Shown: positions 1-6,412, counted from the stretch's first letter. The stretch is DNA of 7,129 nt from Desulfovibrionaceae bacterium (GCA_009778355.1 WRJY01000205.1:1-7129), one strand, 5' to 3'. The notes: a model not told the origin generated them from the letters alone. Numbers and translations are program-made.

Positions 1-141
1 AAATACATCGGCATCTGCGGCCAAGGCCCCAGCGACCACCCCGACTTTGCCCGCTGGCTGGCCGCCGAAGGCATCGCCTCCATCTCGCTGAACCCCGACA
101 GCGTGATCGATACTTGGTCCATGCTCAGCACCAGTCAATGA
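1..141 (+). CDS. ppsA: Phosphoenolpyruvate synthase, C-terminal end (partial)
   Basis: Only the last 46 codons are in the window, reading from base 1 to the TGA at 139-141; the start lies to the left. The peptide contains KYIGICGQGPSDHPDFARWL and ends after SLNPDSVIDTW. This matches the C-terminal PEP-utilising barrel domain of PEP synthase, where the CGQ(A/G)PSD motif carries the conserved catalytic cysteine (here residue 6 of the visible part). The family makes phosphoenolpyruvate from pyruvate and ATP, releasing AMP and phosphate, in cytoplasmic gluconeogenesis. Pyruvate phosphate dikinase shares this domain, but the spacing and the SLNPD..TW ending fit PpsA better. The next gene starts 9 bases after the stop with no visible terminator, so read-through is possible. 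Confidence 0.9.
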   Translation, partial: KYIGICGQGPSDHPDFARWLAAEGIASISLNPDSVIDTWSMLSTSQ

Positions 142-150
142 CCAAGCGCC

Positions 151-429
151 GTGCAGCCCGTTGCCCCGCCACGCCCGCGCGCGCCGTCTGGCGCGGCGTG
201 GGTGTGCGCCGCGCTGCTGACGCTGTGGCTGGCGGCGTCGTTCGGCGTGGCCTTCTTCGCGCGCGATTTGCAGCAGATGACCGCGCGCGGCTGGCCGCTT
301 CATTTTTGGCTGCTGGCGCAGGGCGGCGTGCTGGTGTTCATCGGCATCGTCGCGGCGTATGCGTGGTACATGAACCGCGCCGACCGCGCGCAAGAGGCGG
401 CGCCCACCGCGCAAGACGATGAGCGATAA
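151..429 (+). CDS. DUF4212 small membrane protein (symporter small subunit)
   Basis: This 92-residue protein has two predicted transmembrane helices, about residues 16-37 and 49-71. Between and after them are features typical of the DUF4212 family: a WLAASFGV stretch, GWPLHFWLLAQGG, and AYAWYMNRADR at the end of helix 2. DUF4212 proteins are encoded directly upstream of VC_2705-type sodium:solute symporters and are assumed to be a small partner subunit; no direct function is established. The start is the GTG at 151, the first possible start after the ppsA TGA, which lies in the same frame at 139-141. No convincing Shine-Dalgarno site precedes it, so translation may be coupled to ppsA. A later start would cut into helix 1. 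The 3' end overlaps the symporter gene by 11 bases, which suggests translational coupling and equal expression. Confidence 0.88.
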   Translation: MQPVAPPRPRAPSGAAWVCAALLTLWLAASFGVAFFARDLQQMTARGWPLHFWLLAQGGVLVFIGIVAAYAWYMNRADRAQEAAPTAQDDER

Positions 430-2494
430 CGCCCCCATCGCCCGTCGCCATCTCTGGCGGCTGCACCGTCATCTGCTGCTGTTCGTCGCCGGCTTCGCGG
501 TCTTTTTACTGCTGATGGCCTGGGCCGAGCGCGCCGGGCTGCCGCGCGGCCTGATCGGCCCCATCTTTTTGTTTCTGTCGGTGATGATGTACGCCGTCAT
601 CGGCATCTATGCCCGCTCGGGCGATCCGGAGGACTTCTATGTGGCTGGCCGCCGCATCCCGCCGATGTACAACGGCATGGCGACGGCGGCCGACTGGATC
701 AGCGCCGCGTCCTTCATCAGCCTGTCGGGCGCCTTGTATTTGCAAGGTTTTTCGGGCACCGCGTCGCAGCCGGGCGGCCTGGCCTACGTGCTGGGCTGGA
801 CCGGGGGCTTTTGTCTGGTCGGCCTGCTGATCGCGCCGCGCCTGCGCGCCATGCGGCTGTACACCGTGCCCGACTTCTTCGCCCTGCGCTTTGGCGGCCA
901 TTGGCCGCGTCTGCTGGCGGCGGCGGGGGCGGTGATGTGCTCGTTCATGTACGTGGTGGCGCAGATCTACGGCGTGGGGCTGATCGCCTCGCGGCTGACC
1001 GGGGTGCAGTTCGAGATCGGTATCCTGCTGGGCCTCGGCGGCGTGCTGCTGTGCAGCTTTCTTGGCGGAATGCGCGCCGTTACCTGGACCCAGGTGGTGC
1101 AGTACGTGGTGCTGCTGCTGGCGTTCATGATCCCGGTGTCCTGGCTGGCGTACAAGCAGGTGGGCAGCCCGCTGGCGCCGCTGGTGTATGGCGAGCAGTT
1201 GGGCAAGATCGATTCGATGGAGCGCGAACTCATCGCCTCGCCCGCCGAGCGCGAAGTGCGCCGCATCTACGCCGAGCGCGCGCGCGATTACGCCGAGCGC
1301 CTGCGCGATCCCGCAGCCGCGCTGACCCGCGAGCGCGCCTTGCTGGACGAGCGCATCCGCGCGCTGCGCGCCGGGGGCGCGGACTTTTCGCTCGTGATGC
1401 GGGCGCAGCGCGAACGGGCCGCGCTGCCGCCCGATGCCGCCGCCGCGCGCGAGCAGTGGAGCCGCGACATGCTGCAAGCGCGCGAGCGCGCCAAGCCGCT
1501 GGGCGGCCTGCCGCGCCACAGCCAGGCCTTTGCCGGCAAGCCCGACGGCACTCCCGCCGAGCGCGCCGAGTTCAACGCCTCGCGCCTGAACTTTCTGGCC
1601 CTGATGTTCTGCCTGATGGTCGGCACCGCCAGCCTGCCGCATCTGCTGACGCGCTTTTACACCACGCCCAGCGTGGCCGACACGCGGCGCTCGGTGGCGT
1701 GGTCGCTGCTGTTCGTGGCGCTGATCTACCTCGGCGCGCCGGCGCTGGCGGTGCTGGTCAAGTACGAGGTCATGCAGGGCCTGGTGGGCAGCAGCTTCAG
1801 CGATTTACCCAGTTGGATCGCCCAATGGGCGCGCGTCGATCCGGGTCTGATTTCGGTGCAGGACGTCAACGGCGACGGCATCCTGCAATTCGGCGAAATC
1901 TACCTGGGCGCCGACATGATCATGCTGGCCACGCCGGAACTCGGCGGCCTGCCCTACGTGGTGTCGGGCCTGGTGGCCGCAGGCGGTCTGGCGGCGGCGC
2001 TGTCCACCGCCGACGGCCTGCTGCTGACCATCAGCAACGCGCTGATGTACGACATGCCGCCGCGCCACGGACAAGCGGCGGCGCTGACCGAAAACCGCGT
2101 GATCCTGTCGAAATTCGCCTTGCTGGCCGTGGCCATGGTGGCGGCGGCGGTGGCGGCGTTCAAGCCGGCGGAAATCATCTCGCTGGTCACGGCCTCGTTC
2201 TCGCTGGCGGCGGCCACCTTTTTCCCGGCGCTGGTCACGGGCCTGTTCTGGCGCCGCGCCACGGGCCGCGCCGTGGTGGCCGGCATGATCGCCGGTGTGG
2301 GCATCACGCTGCTGTACATGCTGCTGGCCAGCCCCGCGCTGCGCGCCTGGTGGGGGTTGGCCCCGGGCGGGCTGTGGTGGGGCATTCACCCGGTATCCGC
2401 GGGTTTTTTCGGCGTGCCCGCCGGCTTTGTCACGATCGCGCTGGTGTCCTGGCTGGACGGCAGGGCCGCGCGGCGTCAGGAGCGTTCATCTTGA
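419..2494 (+). CDS. Sodium:solute symporter, VC_2705-type (acetate permease-like)
   Basis: This is a 691-residue polytopic membrane protein with about 13-14 hydrophobic segments, of the solute:sodium symporter (SSS) family related to ActP. Family marks include ARSGDPEDFYVAGRR (residues 65-79), ADWISAASFISLSG (91-104), the helix around SFLGGMRAVTWTQVVQY, and AALSTADGLLLTISNAL (526-542), the likely Na+-site helix. Proteins paired with DUF4212 belong to the VC_2705 subfamily; the expected activity is Na+-coupled uptake of a small carboxylate, but the substrate cannot be read from the sequence. Two features stand out. A hydrophilic, Arg/Glu/Ala-rich insert of about 127 residues (258-384) looks largely helical. 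A loop at residues 482-493 (DVNGDGILQFGE) has every ligand position of an EF-hand calcium loop (D1, N3, D5, G6, E12). The ATG at 419 lies inside the DUF4212 gene. The 3' end overlaps the convergent vapC by 9 bases. Confidence 0.9.
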   Translation: MSDNAPIARRHLWRLHRHLLLFVAGFAVFLLLMAWAERAGLPRGLIGPIFLFLSVMMYAVIGIYARSGDPEDFYVAGRRIPPMYNGMATAADWISAASFISLSGALYLQGFSGTASQPGGLAYVLGWTGGFCLVGLLIAPRLRAMRLYTVPDFFALRFGGHWPRLLAAAGAVMCSFMYVVAQIYGVGLIASRLTGVQFEIGILLGLGGVLLCSFLGGMRAVTWTQVVQYVVLLLAFMIPVSWLAYKQVGSPLAPLVYGEQLGKIDSMERELIASPAEREVRRIYAERARDYAERLRDPAAALTRERALLDERIRALRAGGADFSLVMRAQRERAALPPDAAAAREQWSRDMLQARERAKPLGGLPRHSQAFAGKPDGTPAERAEFNASRLNFLALMFCLMVGTASLPHLLTRFYTTPSVADTRRSVAWSLLFVALIYLGAPALAVLVKYEVMQGLVGSSFSDLPSWIAQWARVDPGLISVQDVNGDGILQFGEIYLGADMIMLATPELGGLPYVVSGLVAAGGLAAALSTADGLLLTISNALMYDMPPRHGQAAALTENRVILSKFALLAVAMVAAAVAAFKPAEIISLVTASFSLAAATFFPALVTGLFWRRATGRAVVAGMIAGVGITLLYMLLASPALRAWWGLAPGGLWWGIHPVSAGFFGVPAGFVTIALVSWLDGRAARRQERSS

Positions 2495-2908
2495 CACGGC
2501 ATCGCCGATCCAGTTTTCGATTTGCAAGTTGGGTATGCGTGAAAACTCGCCCGTGTTGTCGGTGACCAAAATGGCCTTCATCGACAGGGCATGGGCCGCA
2601 ATCCACAGGTCGTTTGCGCCGATGGGCTGGCCCGCGCGCTCCAGCGCGGTACGAATTTCGGCGTAGACCCGGTCCACGTCGCCGCCGAGGGAATGCACCG
2701 GCATACTGGCCAGCGATGCCTCGACCCGCCGGCTCAAGGCCGAAGCGCCCTTTTTCAGGGCGCCAAAGCGCAGCTCGGCGGCCACGACGACCGACGTGCA
2801 CACCTCGTTCGTTGCCGCGTCGAGCGCCGCAAGACGCCGCCTGCCAGCGCCTTCCCTGTTTCGGATCAGGTCCGAAATGATGTTGGTGTCCAGCAGATAG
2901 AGCGGCAT
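2486..2908 (-). CDS. vapC: VapC-family PIN-domain toxin (ribonuclease)
   Basis: This 140-residue protein is a PIN domain along its whole length, the usual size for VapC. The four acidic residues expected to hold Mg2+/Mn2+ are present: D7 in LLDTNIISDL, E45 in VVAAELRFGA, D100 in GANDLWIAAHAL and D117 in LVTDN. VapC toxins cleave RNA, in studied cases often initiator tRNA or the sarcin-ricin loop of 23S rRNA; the target here is unknown. The start codon shares one base with the vapB stop codon (TGATG junction), a typical coupling that makes antitoxin first. All active-site residues are intact, so the toxin is probably functional. The last 9 bases overlap the end of the oppositely directed symporter gene, and no terminator is visible between them. 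Confidence 0.93.
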   Translation of the reverse strand: MPLYLLDTNIISDLIRNREGAGRRRLAALDAATNEVCTSVVVAAELRFGALKKGASALSRRVEASLASMPVHSLGGDVDRVYAEIRTALERAGQPIGANDLWIAAHALSMKAILVTDNTGEFSRIPNLQIENWIGDAVSR

Positions 2909-3144
2909 CAGATTTCCACCGGCTCGGCGGGCAAGTCTTCGATGCGCGGCAGTTCTTCGTCAATGGCGTCCCATTGCATCACCATGTCCCGGAACGGGAT
3001 TTTTTTCACCGGCCTCAGAATCAGGCAATCGCCATCCTTTTGAATGCTGACTTCATCGCTGGACAGCTCGAAATCCCGTGGAATGCGAACCGCTTGGCTG
3101 TGGTTGTTGCGAAAAAGGCGGGCAGTGCGAACGGTTGCAAGCAT
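2908..3144 (-). CDS. vapB: VapB-family antitoxin (AbrB/SpoVT-type DNA binding)
   Basis: This 78-residue protein opens with a swapped-hairpin AbrB/MazE-type DNA-binding domain, shown by LFRNNHSQAVRIPRDFEL (residues 10-27) followed by EVSIQKDGDCLILRPV. The acidic C-terminal tail (DAIDEELPRIEDLPAEPVEI, 59-78) is the part expected to wrap around and block the VapC active site. By family knowledge, VapB neutralises VapC and, alone or with it, represses its own promoter. The ATG at 3142-3144 is preceded by AGGAG at 7 bases' distance, the best ribosome site in the window, consistent with strong antitoxin translation. The stop codon overlaps the vapC start by one base. Confidence 0.92.
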   Translation of the reverse strand: MLATVRTARLFRNNHSQAVRIPRDFELSSDEVSIQKDGDCLILRPVKKIPFRDMVMQWDAIDEELPRIEDLPAEPVEI

Positions 3145-3151
3145 GGCGCGG

Positions 3152-3156
3152 CTCCT
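3152..3156 (-). promoter_or_regulatory. Ribosome binding site of vapB
   Basis: AGGAG on the minus strand with a 7-base spacer to the vapB ATG. It is a near-ideal Shine-Dalgarno site, while dprA, mpg, def, the LysM gene and the symporter have weak or no recognisable sites. It fixes the vapB start. Confidence 0.75.
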
Positions 3157-3157
3157 G

Positions 3158-3176
3158 GCATATGTATTTGCATATG
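3158..3176 (-). promoter_or_regulatory. Probable VapB/VapBC operator: two GCATATG repeats
   Basis: Two copies of GCATATG lie at 3158-3164 and 3170-3176, 12 bases apart from start to start. Each core CATATG is itself a palindrome, so the pair reads as an inverted and a direct repeat at once. The second copy overlaps the -10 box of the vapBC promoter and the first lies between it and the vapB ribosome site. Position and symmetry fit a site where VapB or the VapBC complex blocks transcription. The assignment as operator is inference; the repeats are seen directly. Confidence 0.6.
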
Positions 3177-3202
3177 TTATGTGCGGGTTGGCTTTTTGTC
3201 AA
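3174..3202 (-). promoter_or_regulatory. Sigma70-type promoter of vapBC
   Basis: On the minus strand a perfect -35 box TTGACA (3197-3202) is followed after exactly 17 bases by TAACAT (3174-3179), a 4/6 match to the -10 consensus. Transcription would begin about 3166-3168, some 20 bases before the vapB start codon. The -35 box lies within the last codons of mpg and the mpg stop codon TAA (3177-3179) is the first half of the -10 box. This is the strongest promoter-like sequence in the window and implies that vapBC is transcribed separately from dprA-mpg, although read-through from mpg would also reach it. Confidence 0.7.
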
Positions 3203-3788
3203 GCCCAAAGCGGCGGCTCAGGTAGGGCGAACCTGCCAGGCCAAAGCGCCAGGGCAGCGCCACCGCCTTGCTGATGCCGATGCGCGGCCCGCTCAGCACT
3301 TGGAGCGGCGGGGTGTCCGCGGGCGCGGCCAGCACGGCGAACGGCGGCGCGCTCAAAGGCAGGCCGCCATGCGCCGGCGTGATGCCCAGCGCCTGCCCCA
3401 CGCGGCCCGGGCCGGCGCACAGCAGGCGGTCGCCGGCGTGGCCTTCGGGCAAGCCGCGGCGCTGGCGCATGAGGGCCAGGCCGTGCACCGGGCGCAGGGC
3501 GCGGATCAGCACCCCGGCGCCGTGGCCGGCCTCGCGGCAGACGAAGTTCAGGCACCAGTGAATGCCGTAGCTGCGGTACACGTAGGCATGGCCGGGCGGG
3601 CCGAACATGACGCGGTTGCGCGGCGTGGGCCCCGGATGGCTGTGCGAGGCCGGTTCGCTGGCGTCGTAGGCTTCGGTCTCGACGATCACGCCGCCCACGC
3701 CGCCAACCAGCAGCGTGGCGCCGATTAGCGCGCGCGCCACTTCGGGCGCGTCGCCGGCAAAGTCGCCGGGGGTCAGCAGGCGGGGCAT
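3177..3788 (-). CDS. mpg: 3-methyladenine DNA glycosylase, AAG/MPG family
   Basis: This 203-residue protein matches the Pur_DNA_glyco (AAG/MPG) family over its full length. It removes alkylated or deaminated purines such as 3-methyladenine and hypoxanthine from DNA, starting base excision repair. Visible motifs are GVIVETEAYDASEPASHS (33-50), TPRNRVMFGPPGHAYVYRSYGIHWCLN (55-81), VLIRAL (93-98), GPGRVGQALGI (126-136) and GPRIGISKA..LPWRFGLAGSPYLSR (167-191). E39, Y41, H49, Y71, N81 and R96 appear to correspond to the human AAG active-site residues Glu125, Tyr127, His136, Tyr159, Asn169 and Arg182. The ATG lies 7 bases after the dprA stop with no clear Shine-Dalgarno, so it probably depends on dprA transcription and translation. 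About 12 residues after the family core (ending DKKPTRT) are encoded by the same DNA as the vapBC promoter. Confidence 0.93.
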   Translation of the reverse strand: MPRLLTPGDFAGDAPEVARALIGATLLVGGVGGVIVETEAYDASEPASHSHPGPTPRNRVMFGPPGHAYVYRSYGIHWCLNFVCREAGHGAGVLIRALRPVHGLALMRQRRGLPEGHAGDRLLCAGPGRVGQALGITPAHGGLPLSAPPFAVLAAPADTPPLQVLSGPRIGISKAVALPWRFGLAGSPYLSRRFGLDKKPTRT

Positions 3789-3795
3789 TTAGGGT

Positions 3796-4971
3796 TCAAG
3801 CCCGCCCCAGGCGCTGGAACAGGCCGCCCGGCAGGCGGCCAACCTGGCCGTTCAGTTCCAGCTCCAGCAGGCGCGCTTGCAGTGTGGCGGTGTCCAGCCC
3901 GGTGCGCGCTTGCAGCGCATCCAGGCCGACCGGGTCGGCGCCGAGCGCGGCCAGCAGCGCGGATTCGTCGGCGGTCTGGCTGTCGCCAGTGTTCGCGCCA
4001 TCCTGACTTGGCGTTTCCTGATGCACGGCAATGCGCGGCCAGCGCAGTTCTTCCAACACGTCTTCGGCGGTTTCGACCAGCTTGGCGCCCTGGCGGATGA
4101 GCGCGTGGCAGCCGCGCGATTGCGGGCTGTGGATGGAGCCGGGAATGGCGAACACCTCCTTGCCCTGCTCGGAGGCCAGCCGGGCGGTAATCAGCGAGCC
4201 CGATTGCAGCGCCGCCTCCACCACCAACGCGCCGCGCGTCAGGCCGGCGATCAGCCGGTTGCGCTTGGGAAAATTGGACGGCAGCGGCGGCGTGCCGAGC
4301 GGAAATTCGCTGACGATCAACCCCTGCGCGGCAACGCGGTGCGCCAGCGCGCGGTGCTGGCGCGGATAGACGCGGTCCACGCCGGTGCCGACCACGGCCA
4401 GCGTTGCCAGCCGCGCGGCGGGGGCGGCTTCGTCGCAGGCGGCCAGCGCGCCTTCGTGCGCCGCGCCGTCCACGCCCAAGGCCAGGCCCGACACCACCGC
4501 CAGGCCCGCCTGGGTCAGCGCGCGGGCAAACTGGCGCGCGTTTTGCGCGCCCTGCGGCGTCGGGTTGCGGCTGCCGACCACGGCCAGCGCCCAATTGGGC
4601 CAGCCGCTGGCCGCTTCGGCCTCCAGCAGGCGGACCTGGCCCAGCAGGTACAGCATCAGCGGCGGGTCTTCGATGGCCAGCAGGCCAGCGGGGTAGCGCG
4701 CGTCACCCAGCGTGACCAAGGCGCGGCCCTGGCCGGCTTCGGCGCCGGTCAGCCAAGCCGCGGTGGCCTGGACTTGCGCGTCCAAGCCGTCCGGCGGCGC
4801 GGCCAGCGCGGCGGCCTGTGCCGAACTGACGATTTGGCGCAGCGCGGCAGCGCTCTGGCCGAAGATGGCCTGCGGCAGCCCGAACGCGGCCAGCAGGCGG
4901 CGTCCGGCATCGTTGCCGACCCCTGGCGTCAGCGCCAGCCGCAGCCAGGCGGTCAATTCATCTGAATCCAT
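3796..4971 (-). CDS. dprA: DNA-processing protein DprA (Smf)
   Basis: This 391-residue protein has the full DprA layout. The N-terminal helical SAM/HhH-like part spans about residues 1-75. The Rossmann-like DNA-binding core spans about 85-310, with AVVGSRNPTPQG (130-141), SGLALGVDGAAHEGAL (161-176), GTGVDRVYP (195-203), NFPKRNRLIAGL (233-244), SGSLITARLASEQG (257-270) and PGSIHSPQSRGCHALIRQGA (277-296). A C-terminal winged-helix domain lies at about 335-391, after a polar linker (319-334). DprA binds incoming single-stranded DNA in the cytoplasm and loads RecA onto it during natural transformation; the gene is also widespread in bacteria not known to be competent. The start ATG at 4969-4971 follows a 64-base gap after the LysM gene; no good ribosome site is seen. 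It probably heads, or lies inside, a LysM-dprA-mpg transcript. Confidence 0.95.
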   Translation of the reverse strand: MDSDELTAWLRLALTPGVGNDAGRRLLAAFGLPQAIFGQSAAALRQIVSSAQAAALAAPPDGLDAQVQATAAWLTGAEAGQGRALVTLGDARYPAGLLAIEDPPLMLYLLGQVRLLEAEAASGWPNWALAVVGSRNPTPQGAQNARQFARALTQAGLAVVSGLALGVDGAAHEGALAACDEAAPAARLATLAVVGTGVDRVYPRQHRALAHRVAAQGLIVSEFPLGTPPLPSNFPKRNRLIAGLTRGALVVEAALQSGSLITARLASEQGKEVFAIPGSIHSPQSRGCHALIRQGAKLVETAEDVLEELRWPRIAVHQETPSQDGANTGDSQTADESALLAALGADPVGLDALQARTGLDTATLQARLLELELNGQVGRLPGGLFQRLGRA

Positions 4972-4982
4972 GCTGCCGTGGT

Positions 4983-4994
4983 TCCAAGCTTGGA
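4983..4994. repeat. 12-base perfect palindrome upstream of dprA
   Basis: TCCAAGCTTGGA is a perfect palindrome centred 18 bases before the dprA start codon, in the leader of the minus-strand gene. It could be a small operator or a weak hairpin; it has no T-tract, so it is unlikely to be a terminator. Only the symmetry is seen; any role is unknown. Confidence 0.45.
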
Positions 4995-5010
4995 GGCGGC
5001 AAATGGTATC

Positions 5011-5030
5011 AGAGCCTGTTTACGATCTCA
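5011..5030. repeat. Short copy of a repeated element end
   Basis: AGAGCCTGTTTACGATCTCA is identical at 19 of 20 bases to 7017-7036 (the only difference is C5023 versus T7029), in the same orientation. Similarity stops directly after base 5030. It lies between the LysM gene stop codon (5036-5038) and the dprA start. It is probably a truncated relic or an end of the same dispersed element that follows def. Confidence 0.7.
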
Positions 5031-5035
5031 GGGGG

Positions 5036-6340
5036 TCACTTGGGATTCGTGAGTTTGTCGCCCACCTGCGACTCGTTGGCGGACTGCATGACCAAGGCGT
5101 AGGACACGCGATCGAACGGGCGGAACACCATGACCAGGCCATTGCGCTCGTCCGGCAGTTTGATGCGGGAACGCGCCCCGTCCGTCTTGTCGACGATCTG
5201 CGGCCCGGCGGACAGCAGCGCCAGCACGTGGCCGTTTTCGATGCCGTCGCGCAGCCCCTTGTTGATGACCACGATGTGGTTCTGGCCGGCAAAACGTACC
5301 GCGCTGCCATGTACCAGCACCACCCGGGCATCCACCGGCATGTCGGGCGCGTGCGGCACGTAGCTGCGGAAATCGCGCGGCGGCTCGGGAATCAGGCGGT
5401 CGCCGACCTGTATTTCTTCCTTGCTGCCGACGAGGTCGAGGGTGGCCGGCACGGGCAGTGTCCTGGCCTCTTCGCTGTCTTGGCCGGGCGCGGGGTTGTT
5501 GTCGCCGGCGGCCGGTTGCGCGGCGGCGGCGCCAGGGCTGCCGGCGCCCGGTTCTTCCACCTCGACTTTGCTTTCGCCGCGCATCAGCGCGGCCCGGCCA
5601 ACGTATTGGCCTTCGTAGCCGAGGATTTCGCCCGTTATCGGGTCTTTCAGCGGCGTGGCGGTGCGAAAGACGCGGAAATCACGTGGCCGACCGGGGCCCA
5701 TCAGCAGCGGCGCGTCCTGCGGGCCGCGCGCGTAGATGCGGTCGCCCTTGGCCATGATGACGCGGGACTGGTTGGCCTGCGCCACGACGCGCGGCGCGCG
5801 CTCGAACGTGTCGTCGTCCACCACCAGCGGTTCAGTGAGGAAGGGCTCGATCAGGTGCGCCGGCAGCGCCGGCAGCGGGCCGGTGCCCAGCATATCGACA
5901 CGGGTACGCGGCGACACGTGCACGGTGTCGCCGGTCTCGCCATCGCCCTTGCCGCGCATACGCAGGATGGCGCGGTCGCCATTGCGCTCCAGATAGAGCT
6001 GCTGGCCGGGATAGATCAGGTGCGGGTTGCGGATGTCTTGCAGGTTCATGCCCCATAATTCCGGCCAGCGCCAGGGCGACTTCAAAAACAGGCTGGAGAT
6101 GCCCCACAGCGTGTCGCCGCGCTTGACCGTGTATTGGTCGGGCGCGTTGGGCGCCAGGGCCGACAGCGGCACGCCCTTTTCGGCCACTTGCTGGGCCGTG
6201 GCGCGCTGGGCCGGCGAGACCGGGCTGTGGATGCCATACTTTTGGGCATGAACCGGCAGCGCCGCCAGCAAGGCGGCGGCAGCCAGCAAGCCGAGCGGCG
6301 CGGACAAGGCGCGCGGAGTGCTGGGAAAAGTGTGTTTCAT
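5036..6340 (-). CDS. Secreted LysM peptidoglycan-binding protein
   Basis: This 434-residue protein starts with a signal peptide: basic N-terminus, hydrophobic stretch at about 14-30, and probable cleavage after VHA at residue 32. It is therefore exported to the periplasm. A single LysM domain follows at about 69-118 (DQYTVKRGDTLWGISSLFL ... NLQDIRNPHLIYPGQQLYL), which in this fold binds peptidoglycan glycan strands. The rest (about 120-434) has no catalytic motif I recognise. It contains repeated small beta-rich stretches such as VGDRLIPEP, an Ala/Pro/Gly/acidic linker (261-292), and IVVINKGLRDGIENGHVLALL (356-376). LysM proteins of this type are commonly found beside dprA and def in Burkholderiales; the precise role is unknown, with cell-wall anchoring or remodelling a reasonable guess. 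It is divergent from def, and dprA follows 64 bases after its stop. Confidence 0.9.
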   Translation of the reverse strand: MKHTFPSTPRALSAPLGLLAAAALLAALPVHAQKYGIHSPVSPAQRATAQQVAEKGVPLSALAPNAPDQYTVKRGDTLWGISSLFLKSPWRWPELWGMNLQDIRNPHLIYPGQQLYLERNGDRAILRMRGKGDGETGDTVHVSPRTRVDMLGTGPLPALPAHLIEPFLTEPLVVDDDTFERAPRVVAQANQSRVIMAKGDRIYARGPQDAPLLMGPGRPRDFRVFRTATPLKDPITGEILGYEGQYVGRAALMRGESKVEVEEPGAGSPGAAAAQPAAGDNNPAPGQDSEEARTLPVPATLDLVGSKEEIQVGDRLIPEPPRDFRSYVPHAPDMPVDARVVLVHGSAVRFAGQNHIVVINKGLRDGIENGHVLALLSAGPQIVDKTDGARSRIKLPDERNGLVMVFRPFDRVSYALVMQSANESQVGDKLTNPK

Positions 6341-6383
6341 CGTTTTTCTGGAGCGTGGCGGTCAACTTGATAAAGTACTGGCG

Positions 6384-6412
6384 ATTCTGCATCCAAGCCC
6401 TTGATTCGGCAA
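6384..6412 (-). promoter_or_regulatory. Possible promoter of the LysM gene
   Basis: On the minus strand TTGCCG (6407-6412) and CAGAAT (6384-6389) are separated by 17 bases; each matches 4 of 6 consensus positions of sigma70 boxes. The -10 lies 43 bases before the LysM start codon. The match is modest and could be chance, but a promoter is expected here because the two flanking genes diverge. No comparably good pair was found on the plus strand for def. Confidence 0.35.

Noticed and set aside
114..422. 102-codon frame overlapping the ppsA end and the DUF4212 gene
   Set aside because: Arginine-rich shadow; the neighbouring frame from 151 gives a clear two-helix DUF4212 protein.
506..1642. 378-codon antisense frame on the minus strand opposite the symporter
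   Set aside because: Composition (His, Gln, Arg, Ala heavy) is typical of antisense shadows of GC-rich membrane-protein genes; no motif or ribosome site.
811..2565. 584-codon open frame on the plus strand overlapping the symporter gene
   Set aside because: It is very rich in Arg, Ala and Gly with no recognisable domain, and it is the out-of-frame shadow of a clear symporter gene in GC-rich DNA.
3877..4965. 362-codon plus-strand frame opposite dprA
   Set aside because: Low-complexity Arg/Gln/Gly/Ala protein with no family features; dprA on the other strand explains the region fully.
4712..6058. 448-codon plus-strand frame spanning the dprA start and most of the LysM gene
   Set aside because: It crosses two well-supported genes and an intergenic gap, is rich in His, Arg and Ala, and has no recognisable domain.
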